Of a DNA stretch of 64,000 nucleotides, positions 26,498 through 33,376 are shown piece after piece (positions within the stretch are counted from its first letter, which is position 1; the number at the start of each line of letters is the position of its first letter). Origin of the DNA: Geminicoccaceae bacterium. Its GTDB lineage: Bacteria; Pseudomonadota; Alphaproteobacteria; Geminicoccales; Geminicoccaceae. The stretch is taken from NCBI GenBank assembly GCA_028285265.1, contig JANQPX010000069.1, positions 248,001 to 312,000 on the forward strand, in the 5' to 3' direction. The notes under the pieces were generated by a model. The model was not told the DNA's origin, ran no database searches, and saw only the letters and a program-made list of their open reading frames with translations. The position numbers and the translations under genes are program-made.

Positions 26498-28036
26498 CTA
26501 TGTTCCACGGGCAAGGAGAACCGAGGATCGATCACGGACATTTCTTACACAGGGATTTGATCCTGGATCAACACCAGTAAGCCTTGAGTAAATGAATGTT
26601 ATGTCCGCAAATAGTTGCCCTATAATTGCAGAATGCTCTATGGTCATTCGGTTCTCTATGCTGATCAATAGTGTTGGCATTAGGCTGCTGAACTCGTCAT
26701 AGTTTGCCAATGCTAGTACGTTTTCAACGTCAGCAATGCTAAGACCGATGTGTTTAGAGTTCACTGGTCTTATCTCATTACTAACCAGTGGGTGCGAAGG
26801 TTCTCGCTGCTTTTTATTGACTATGAAGATAGACATAGTTGAATCCGCGTTGCCAAGAAGGCCTTCTATAGTCATATGTGAATCTCTTGGTAGACCTTGA
26901 AAAGTTGACATCATAAGAAGATTTGACGATTTGTTGACTCCTTCATTCCAGAACTGTTCTAATTCATGGCCTAAAAATTTTGTATATGGGTCATTCGTTG
27001 CATTATAAATCAACTTTCTCTGATCGCGTTTTTGAGCTTGCCTAATGAGGCCGCCTAGTAGGAGGGGAAGTGAATTGGTGTCATCGAAATTGAAAGCATC
27101 GATTGCGGATTGAATGGTGTTCCAATAGCTTTCAACGTCCATTCCACAGCACAGCATCGGAGCAAGGACTATTGGAGTTTTGTTTCTGCCATATCTTCCG
27201 GAAACTTGATCTGGAAGATCTAAAACTAAATTATTGTCTCTTTGTCCGAGTTGCTTCAGTGGGCCTTGGTTGGCAAATACTATGCGAGGTAGAAGTGGGT
27301 CGGTGAATTCATGCAACTTTATCGTCTCTTCTGTGACACCGCTCCTGGAAAACTCAAGAAAGATCGTATTGGACGTCGTTGCATCTGATGGCAGAATACT
27401 AAGATCCGCAGGATGGGTAATAAGTAGCCACTTAGGTCCTTTTTCATATGTGTTGTGCCAGTGTGCCAAGAAATGGCAGAATTGTTCGTTTGCACCGATA
27501 CCTGTGGTGACGATGTATTCTGGTCCTGAGTCGCCAAAATGCTGATCTAAATATTGCGTAATTAATTGAGCATCGGTTTCCATGAAATTTGAAAAATACG
27601 TGCCGACGTTGTCCCGGTACAGAGCTGCGAATGGATCTTCATTAAGCTTTGACGCAAGTTGCGAGATTTCGGCTGATGTTTCTTCGTCGAGCTCGCGATG
27701 GTCAGATTGGCCAGCAGACCATTTGGCTGAGAAGATCTCCCTGAAGGGACTGAGTTCCACATTGTCCAACGATCCACGTTCAGATGTAGCGATTTCACGT
27801 GTGGATTTGTTCCCGACCTGACGCAAAGGGATATCAAAACCCCTCCGTTGAAGCACTTGCCCAACCTGCTCCGCAGGAATTCTGAGAACTTCGGAAGTAT
27901 TTTGGATGAGAAGCCCTGTGTCGATCGACGCGCGTATCGCGTGAGAGAGAAGCTCTGCGTCAACGGTTCTATTCCCAGCTTCCTTTATCAGCTCTTCAGT
28001 GAGGCCTTTAAGCTCAAACTCATTTGGGTTGTTCAT
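26498..28036 (-). CDS. PGI-like SIS-domain protein with extra N-terminal region
   Basis: The 512-residue protein has a helical N-terminal addition (about 1-95). SIS/PGI features follow: V-T-T-G-I-G-A-N-E (176-184), the phosphate-binding S-R-S-G-V-T-E-E-T (230-238), G-R-Y-G-R-N-K-T with M-L-C-C-G-M-D-V (the G-G-R-F-S / A-G-I-D segment of PGIs), Y-T-K-F-L-G-H-E-L-E-Q-F-W, and D-S-H-M-T-I-E-G, which aligns with the catalytic H in D-Q-H-S of archaeal-type PGIs. The sugar-phosphate loop is retained, unlike the next gene. It is first in a four-gene A+T-rich operon. A phosphosugar ligand or isomerase activity is plausible but unproven. Confidence 0.68.
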   Translation of the reverse strand: MNNPNEFELKGLTEELIKEAGNRTVDAELLSHAIRASIDTGLLIQNTSEVLRIPAEQVGQVLQRRGFDIPLRQVGNKSTREIATSERGSLDNVELSPFREIFSAKWSAGQSDHRELDEETSAEISQLASKLNEDPFAALYRDNVGTYFSNFMETDAQLITQYLDQHFGDSGPEYIVTTGIGANEQFCHFLAHWHNTYEKGPKWLLITHPADLSILPSDATTSNTIFLEFSRSGVTEETIKLHEFTDPLLPRIVFANQGPLKQLGQRDNNLVLDLPDQVSGRYGRNKTPIVLAPMLCCGMDVESYWNTIQSAIDAFNFDDTNSLPLLLGGLIRQAQKRDQRKLIYNATNDPYTKFLGHELEQFWNEGVNKSSNLLMMSTFQGLPRDSHMTIEGLLGNADSTMSIFIVNKKQREPSHPLVSNEIRPVNSKHIGLSIADVENVLALANYDEFSSLMPTLLISIENRMTIEHSAIIGQLFADITFIYSRLTGVDPGSNPCVRNVRDRSSVLLARGT

Positions 28037-28241
28037 ATGGGCTCCGATTTCATCCTATTGCTGCATTGAATGAGGAGTTGCATAGCCAACAGAGGCTTTC
28101 CTCAGCCAAACACCACTGTGGGATAGCACCAAAGTCTATCAAACCCTAGGCTTTTCGAAGGTAGTTTCGCGGTAGTCGAAGCTCAACGGAAAGAGGTGCC
28201 CTCCCTCCAGCTGTGGGCTCTGCGGAAAATTTTCGCTTTCT

Positions 28242-28270
28242 GGGGAATAAAATGCCCGTCTCATTCATCT
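28242..28270 (+). promoter_or_regulatory. ECF-type promoter copy 3 (alpA)
   Basis: On the plus strand it reads GGGGAATAAAA, 8 bases, TCATTCATCT, then AAGAG. It faces the alpA start at 28334, 63 bases downstream. It has the same spacing as copies 1 and 2 and runs in the opposite direction to them, so the match is not due to a duplicated block. It would put the excision gene under the same sigma factor as transfer. Confidence 0.75.
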
Positions 28271-28333
28271 AAGAGAAAAGGCGTTGTGCAGCCAGCGACG
28301 CCATTATTGGATGATCGAACGTGGAGCGCAGAC

Positions 28334-28549
28334 ATGTCCCAGCTGAGCGAAGTTCGCTACATTCGCCCGAGAGAGTTGAAGGCTCGGTATGGAATTGATC
28401 GGGTGACGGCTTGGCGTTGGAGTCGGGAGGGGAAGAACGGATTTCCTCGGGCCATTCGGCTTTCGCCGAACATCAGCGTCTACGATGCCTCAGAGATCGA
28501 GGCTTGGTTTGAACGCCAACGCCGTCATTGCGATGCCGATGAACCTTGA
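28334..28549 (+). CDS. alpA: AlpA-family regulator, probable excisionase
   Basis: The 71-residue protein is a MerR-like winged helix: Y-I-R-P-R-E-L-K-A-R-Y-G-I, T-A-W-R-W-S-R-E-G, F-P-R-A-I-R-L, and D-A-S-E-I-E-A-W-F. AlpA proteins act as recombination directionality factors or activate the integrase in P4-type islands. ATG 28334 with GGAG seven bases upstream is chosen because the ECF-type promoter lies inside the longer GTG-started frame (28196). Position, 2.2 kb from the integrase gene, fits an ICE excision switch. Confidence 0.82.
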   Translation: MSQLSEVRYIRPRELKARYGIDRVTAWRWSREGKNGFPRAIRLSPNISVYDASEIEAWFERQRRHCDADEP

Positions 28550-28727
28550 CGAAAAGGTACTGGCGCAAACTCTGAGATGATCGAGCCAGTATTGGAATCA
28601 TGCGGATAGTCCCTCCCGAGAAGGACACATTGCCACCTTCGATCTTCGGATCAACTTCGCTGCGCAAATTCTGGCGCTGCTGCTGACGGCCTTCATTATC
28701 GTCGGCCTTAACAGCTATGCTCTGCCG

Positions 28728-29945
28728 TCAGGCTAGCGGAACCGTCTTCAGATGCGCCTCCAACGCAGCAATCATATCGCGCGTCAGCGGCAGGTTGCCC
28801 TTCTCGGCCCTCCAGTGCTCGTGAAAGAGCGCCGTGGTCTCGCGCGCGGTGTCGAGCACGAGCTTTTCGGGCATGAGCGCCTTTGCAGCAAGATGAACGA
28901 GCTCGTCCTCATCGAAGCCTTCAAAGCGCTTTGTCCTGCTGAATTTCAGCGCCGCGTTCTTATCGGGCAGGAAGGCTATCGTTGAGATAAGATCATAGGC
29001 TGGCGCGAGCGCGGCATGGCGACGGTCCGGATAGATCATGGACCAGTTCTTAAGGTGCATGTCAGCATTGCCGATCAGCGCATTAAAGACCAGGCGGCGA
29101 ATAAACTCGGCCATATCCACGTCGCTACCTTCCGCGGCGATGACCCTGGCAATGCTGCGGTAGCTCGCCCTTTGATATTTCTCCTCAGGATAGACCCCGA
29201 ATATCTGAGCGAAATCCTCCATATGCACCGCCTCATCCCCGAGCCGGTCAAAGCGCTCCACGGCAAGCGCCTTGCCGGTAAGCCGCTCGATCCCGGCGGG
29301 CATATTGGCGATGACGCTGACATCAACAAGCTCTGTGCGCGGCACCGTGATCCCGATCGTGCCGGCAAGCGCCATCATCGAAAATTCGTTTTCGGGTACG
29401 CCGGCAAACTGCTGTGAGGGCAGCTTGACGATACATGAGCCGCCGACACCGCGCGCCGGGATCGTGAGCCCGCCGCGCGCTTCATGGATCGCCGAGAATT
29501 TCATCTGTACGCCGGCAAGCGAAAAGCGAAACGCTCCGCCTACGCGATTATCTTCGTGCTCGTCCCCCCCGCCGTGACCGGCATGGGGCGGCAGCGCATC
29601 ACCGTCTGCGGGCATGACGGTGAGCGCGCCCGGCAGATCCTGCCCCAACATCCAGAGCAAAGAAAACTCACGCTGCGGGTTCACTCCGTTGCGCTCGGCG
29701 AGATAGGTACGCATATGCCCTTCAGGTAGCAGGTTCGAAAAAAACGGTGGCAGCTTGATGCGCGAAGGCTTGTGCTCCGTGATGAGTTCGCCGAATTCAT
29801 CCTTGAAGCCAAGGCTGAGCACCGGGCGGCTTTCGTTCTCGATATAGGCTTCTGTAAAGACAAAGATCGTGCGCTCGCCGGCCCGCGTGAGCGTGCCGAT
29901 GGGCTCGCCATAAAGCAGCACATCGAGAACGTTGACCTCAGCCAT
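28728..29945 (-). CDS. hipA: HipA-family kinase toxin (second pair)
   Basis: The 405-residue protein contains the HipA N-domain, F-R-F-S-L-A-G-V-Q-M-K (phosphate-binding motif), and I-G-N-A-D-M-H-L-K-N-W-S, the catalytic loop, with A-P-A-Y-D-L-I-S as the metal-binding motif. ATG 29945 overlaps the antitoxin stop by eight bases, making it the better start than the upstream ATG at 30014. It has little direct similarity to the HipA at 6624, so the element carries two independent modules. Confidence 0.86.
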   Translation of the reverse strand: MAEVNVLDVLLYGEPIGTLTRAGERTIFVFTEAYIENESRPVLSLGFKDEFGELITEHKPSRIKLPPFFSNLLPEGHMRTYLAERNGVNPQREFSLLWMLGQDLPGALTVMPADGDALPPHAGHGGGDEHEDNRVGGAFRFSLAGVQMKFSAIHEARGGLTIPARGVGGSCIVKLPSQQFAGVPENEFSMMALAGTIGITVPRTELVDVSVIANMPAGIERLTGKALAVERFDRLGDEAVHMEDFAQIFGVYPEEKYQRASYRSIARVIAAEGSDVDMAEFIRRLVFNALIGNADMHLKNWSMIYPDRRHAALAPAYDLISTIAFLPDKNAALKFSRTKRFEGFDEDELVHLAAKALMPEKLVLDTARETTALFHEHWRAEKGNLPLTRDMIAALEAHLKTVPLA

Positions 29946-30540
29946 CGTCGTCCTCCGCATCAAGACTGTAGGCCGGACGCACGAAATCCGCCTGCGGTTC
30001 GCGGGCATGAACAAGCTGGTTGCGCAGCTCGCGGATCGTATCGGCGGCCTCGCGGATAAGCCCCTTGTTCTCGGGATGATCGAGATAGAGCTTCATTGCC
30101 TGCATCGCGGATTTAAGGCTCGTTAGCTGCGCGCTGGAGAGACCGACCTGCGGGAGCAGGAATAGGTTATGGCGAAGCGCATCGGCCTCCTTCTCGCCAA
30201 GGGGCTCGCCGGAAGAATTGATGACAAGCTCGGCAACGTTCCTGATTTCTTTGATGACAGAATGCGCCCTGGGATCGGCGGCGGCGCGCTCCTGCGCGCC
30301 GCTCCTGACAATCGAGCGAACGGCCGGCATGATCTTGCGCGGCACAAGCGCAAGCTCCAGATCGAGAACGCGGGCGAGTGAAATCAGGCTTGAGAGCCGC
30401 AGATCGACCGCGCCGCTCTCGATCTTCGAGATATGGCTCTGCGGCACCCCAGCCCGGCTGCTGAGATCGCGCTGGCTCAGGCCCTTGGCCTCGCGAGCGG
30501 CCTTTAGTGCCTCGGCGATACATTCAGTTGTGTAGCTCAT
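29938..30540 (-). CDS. hipB: HipB-like XRE antitoxin with C-terminal extension
   Basis: The first 70 residues are a Cro/CI helix-turn-helix (G-L-S-Q-R-D-L-S-S-R-A-G-V-P-Q-S-H-I-S-K-I-E-S-G). The remaining 130 residues are an unusual helical extension not present in classical 70-100 residue HipB proteins. It overlaps hipA by eight bases. Four A+T-rich palindromes lie immediately upstream and are its likely operators. Confidence 0.84.
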   Translation of the reverse strand: MSYTTECIAEALKAAREAKGLSQRDLSSRAGVPQSHISKIESGAVDLRLSSLISLARVLDLELALVPRKIMPAVRSIVRSGAQERAAADPRAHSVIKEIRNVAELVINSSGEPLGEKEADALRHNLFLLPQVGLSSAQLTSLKSAMQAMKLYLDHPENKGLIREAADTIRELRNQLVHAREPQADFVRPAYSLDAEDDDG

Positions 30541-30543
30541 GTC

Positions 30544-30668
30544 GATATGCCTTTACATATCAAAGAACGTTTTTGATCTATTTATGCATATCACGCAATT
30601 TGATGTGGCGCAAGATTTGATCTGTTTTAATATATCAAAAATATAATCGCGATCTATTTTAATAGATC
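30544..30668. promoter_or_regulatory. Four palindromic operators upstream of the second hipBA pair
   Basis: Imperfect dyads of one theme occur at 30544-30561 (GATATGCCTTTACATATC), 30574-30593 (TGATCTATTTATGCATATCA), 30617-30638, and 30651-30668 (GATCTATTTTAATAGATC). Their spacing of about 31-43 bp suggests cooperative autoregulation by the adjacent HipB-like protein. They differ fully from the CTTCCCGATCGGGAAG operators of the first pair. Confidence 0.75.
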
Positions 30669-30781
30669 AATGGCGCTGCCAAATGACCTCTCGCGGCAGA
30701 CCCAGCTCCAAGGCAAGTTACCTTTAGTATCACGAGTCGTCAGCGAATAGATCGAGCCAACAAGGAGTAGATGACGTCTGT

Positions 30782-32083
30782 TCACGCTAATGAGTCGGAC
30801 TCGTCAACGCTACCAGCATCCATCCCCGCAAGCTGGGTCACATGCTCTGCCCATCTATTGAGCGCTTCTCGCTTTTCCAAGGCGTATGTTGCTCGATTGT
30901 AAACTCCAGCGACACCTGCCTTATGGCCGCTTACATGGTTGACGACAGCCTCGATGACGTGAGGCTGGACGCCGAGTTCGGCCATTCCTGTGACCGACGT
31001 TCGGCGCAGATCATGAAGCACCCAGGCGGGCATCGGCTCAACGTCATCGGACGGTTGATCCGAAGCTGCAGCTTGACGCTTTCTGTCTTCCAGGATTAGC
31101 GCATCGATTCGTCGCTTGGTCTTTGAAAATCCGCTGATCGTTCGTTCCGATGTCTTCTTGGCGCTGGGGAATACCCTGTTCGCCAGTCTCGGCGTCTTCT
31201 CCAGAATTGCCATCGCCAAAGCCGACAGAGGGATGTCGTGAGGACGGCCATTCTTCGTTCGATCGGCTGGCAAGCTCCAGAGCTGCTTGTCGAAATCGAT
31301 CTCGGCCCAAAGCAGACCGGCAACCTCGTTGCGCCGCTGGCCGGTTAGAATCAGAAGTTGGACGAACGGCCCGAATGGGTAGCCAAGCTGAGACGCCGCC
31401 TGCCAGACTTCAGCAAGCTCTTCGTCGGAGAGCACACGATCACGCGACTTATCCTTCGCAGGCTTGTCAACGCCGGCCGTCGGGTCTTGGTCAACGTAGC
31501 CGCGCCGCAAAGCCCAGCGGAACAGCTGACCGGCGAGTTGGTGTGATTGGTTGGCCATACGTTGGCGACCAGCATCCATCTCACGGTCGAGGAGCTTCAG
31601 CACATCTGGCTTGGTGATCTGCCGGATGGGGCGACCTCGCCATCGTGAGATAAGTTTGTTCTTGATGATTGCCTCAGTCGCCTGCCATCGCTTCTGTCTG
31701 GGTTTCAGGAAACGCAGCACAAACTCGGCGGCGACGTCCTCGAAGACGTCAGGGGCTCGCTCTGCCTCCTTCTTTTTCTCGGCAGCCGGATCTTTGCCAG
31801 TCATCGCCTCGAACAAGGCGTCCTTCGCACGCTTCCGCGCTTCAGCCACGCCAACGGCCGGCCAGTTTCCGAGCGTCACTCGTTGCTAGAGCCTGCTCGC
31901 GCCGGCGATCCGATAAATGAGCGACCAGCTTCGCTTATCGCGATCCGTGATGCGAAAACGTAGGCCCGGCACGATGGCATCGGCAATCTCGATCCGCCCC
32001 TTAGCTGGTGCACTGATCCGCTGAATGCCGGCCTCGGTTAGACGCTTTGCGCCTCTTTTTTTTGCTCCTGGTTCTTCAGCCAT
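30782..32083 (-). pseudogene. int: P4-type tyrosine integrase of the ICE, interrupted by an in-frame amber codon
   Basis: The N-terminal DUF4102-like arm-binding domain (L-T-E-A-G-I-Q-R, P-G-L-R-F-R-I, W-S-L-I-Y-R-I) starts with ATG 32083. It is followed in the same frame by TAG at 31886-31888, then T-L-G-N-W-P-A-V-G-V-A-E-A-R and the complete catalytic domain (R in G-Q-R-R-N-E-V, H-D-L-R-R, V-S-G-H, Y near 31010-30850). No frameshift is involved. Either one base change killed the gene, or a catalytic fragment starts at GTG 31879, or the amber is read through. The gene lies next to the 3' end of tRNA-Ser, where P4-type integrases act. Confidence 0.85.
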
Positions 32084-32578
32084 TTCTGGAGGTTCTCTGG
32101 TTGAAACTCGGTAGTGGCAGTGGGCGATCGCTATGATGTCCTGATACATCAAAACACATCTGGGGTCACCGCTGGGGTCACCAAATTTGCTGATTTTGGG
32201 TGAAATCGCCTGAATCAATGTGAAACGGTGATGTTGAAAAAAATCAATTAAAACAACATATTAAAGGTGATAATTGCATCCATATGAAACAGCTAAAAAC
32301 ATAGGAGCAGGCGATTCACACGCGAATGCTCCAATGTTTCTGAGCGGTTCAGATCGTTTCAAGTTTTCACGAGAGAGTGCCGTGCAAAATCCAGAGCTAG
32401 CCTGCTCACCGGATTGCGCCTGTTTCGCGAAGGCGGCTACGCAAAGCAGCAGGAATGCTCGGTAACCGTCTGTCTAGATAACCTATTGGTACCGGATTTA
32501 TTTTGGTGGGAAAAATGGTGGGTGAAATTGAATCTAAAAGAATTTATCGTTTGAAATCAATAGATTGAACTAGTTAAT
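32084..32578. other. Gene-free region between integrase and tRNA
   Basis: No coding region is supported in these 495 bp. The stretch is A+T-rich and should contain the integrase promoter and arm-type binding sites of the ICE attachment site. A short repeat, GGTGGG-AAAAAT-GGTGGG-TGAAATTGAA, lies near 32505-32535. I see no copy of the tRNA 3' end elsewhere in the window, so the opposite junction is off the left edge. Confidence 0.5.
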
Positions 32579-32668
32579 TGGCGGAGGGAGAGGGATTCGA
32601 ACCCTCGGTACGGTCGCCCGTACAACGGTTTTCGAGACCGCCCCGTTCAACCACTCCGGCACCCCTCC
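32579..32668 (-). tRNA. serX: tRNA-Ser(CGA)
   Basis: The 5' GGAGGGG pairs with TCCCTCC at the 3' end, followed by G and an encoded CCA. The anticodon arm is GCGGT-CTCGAAA-ACCGT, giving anticodon CGA (reads UCG). A long variable arm (TGTACGGGCGACCGTAC) marks class II tRNA-Ser, and GGTTCGAATCC forms the T-loop. The ICE abuts its 3' end and a phage-like element its 5' half, so both halves may be element-supplied. The symbol is generic. Confidence 0.93.
32630..32668. repeat. Attachment repeat attL of the phage-like element (inside tRNA-Ser)
   Basis: The 39-bp segment from the anticodon loop to the tRNA 5' end is repeated exactly at 50713-50751, and 35 bp of it at 56567-56601. These are the expected core duplications left by site-specific integration. 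The crossover lies in the anticodon-stem/5' half rather than the usual 3' end. Confidence 0.88.
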
Positions 32669-32824
32669 ACAGGCACACCTGAACAAAGTCTCCAGGGTGA
32701 ACAGGCGCTTACCATAGTTTCGCCTGCATAGCCAGACAATAGAACAGTTAACGAACATCAGCCCCTTTTGAGGGGCCATTGCACTCAAATTGCACTCAGA
32801 AAATTTCAATATGGAGAAAGAATA

Positions 32825-33376
32825 ATGGCTGCTCTCGCCATCGCTGGCTTAGCTTTTGGTGCTCTAGGCACAGTTTCCAGCATCTACGGACAATACCAAC
32901 AGGGCAAGGCCCAGAAAAAGGCTGCTAAAGCTCAAGCCGCTCAGGCAAAGAAGAATGCAGGTTTAGCCCTTCAAGCCGCTCTGGAAGCAGAGAGCGCTGG
33001 TGTCTTCAACATTGGTCGTCGGCAACTGGTCGGAGCACAGGAGGTTGGCGCTAGTCGTGCCTCAGCTGCTGCTCGTGGAGTTATGGTCGACCGTGGCAGT
33101 GCTGCTGCACATGTTCAGGACCTCCGAGATGCTACCCAGGCCGATGTCTATCAGATAGCCAAAGACGCTCAAACAGAGGCTAGGGACATCCGCGCTCGGG
33201 CAGAGGAGTTCTCAGCAGAAGCTAAACTGTCCAGAAGCAGGGCTAAGTCGGCTACCAGCGCTGCTGCCTTATCAGGACTAGCCACAGGGCTCAACGGCCT
33301 CTCTACCGTGGCCAGCAAATGGCAGACGTACAGTCAGGCTACGTCTAGCGTCAATACAAACTCGGGGCTTGTCTGA
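32825..33376 (+). CDS. Small internal virion protein (T7 gp14-like)
   Basis: The 183-residue protein starts with a hydrophobic Gly/Ala helix (L-A-I-A-G-L-A-F-G-A-L-G) and continues as Ala/Gln/Lys helices. This is the usual profile of the small ejection protein encoded before gp15/gp16-like genes in podophages. ATG 32825 with GGAGAAAG upstream is chosen over an earlier in-frame ATG. It overlaps the next gene by one base. Confidence 0.65.
   Translation: MAALAIAGLAFGALGTVSSIYGQYQQGKAQKKAAKAQAAQAKKNAGLALQAALEAESAGVFNIGRRQLVGAQEVGASRASAAARGVMVDRGSAAAHVQDLRDATQADVYQIAKDAQTEARDIRARAEEFSAEAKLSRSRAKSATSAAALSGLATGLNGLSTVASKWQTYSQATSSVNTNSGLV

Larger units (their letters stand above)
1..32581. mobile_element. 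Integrative and conjugative element (right-hand part), inserted at the 3' end of tRNA-Ser(CGA)
   Basis: This stretch holds a complete Trb-type mating-pair operon, a coupling protein, a TraF peptidase, an AlpA-type regulator and a P4-type integrase whose gene lies about 500 bp from the 3' end of tRNA-Ser. That layout is the usual one for ICEs and islands that recombine at tRNA 3' ends. The left end, the matching direct repeat and the relaxase are outside the window. The 22.1-28.0 kb cargo and the left-edge gene are visibly more A+T-rich than the transfer genes. The integrase carries an in-frame amber codon, so the element may now be unable to excise on its own. The exact right junction is inferred from family behaviour. 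Confidence 0.8.

Noticed and set aside
28571..28736. Open frame with a hydrophobic stretch (Q-I-L-A-L-L-L-T-A-F-I-I-V-G-L) between alpA and hipA
   Set aside because: No ATG, GTG or TTG start in frame; probably a remnant or chance, so not listed as a gene.
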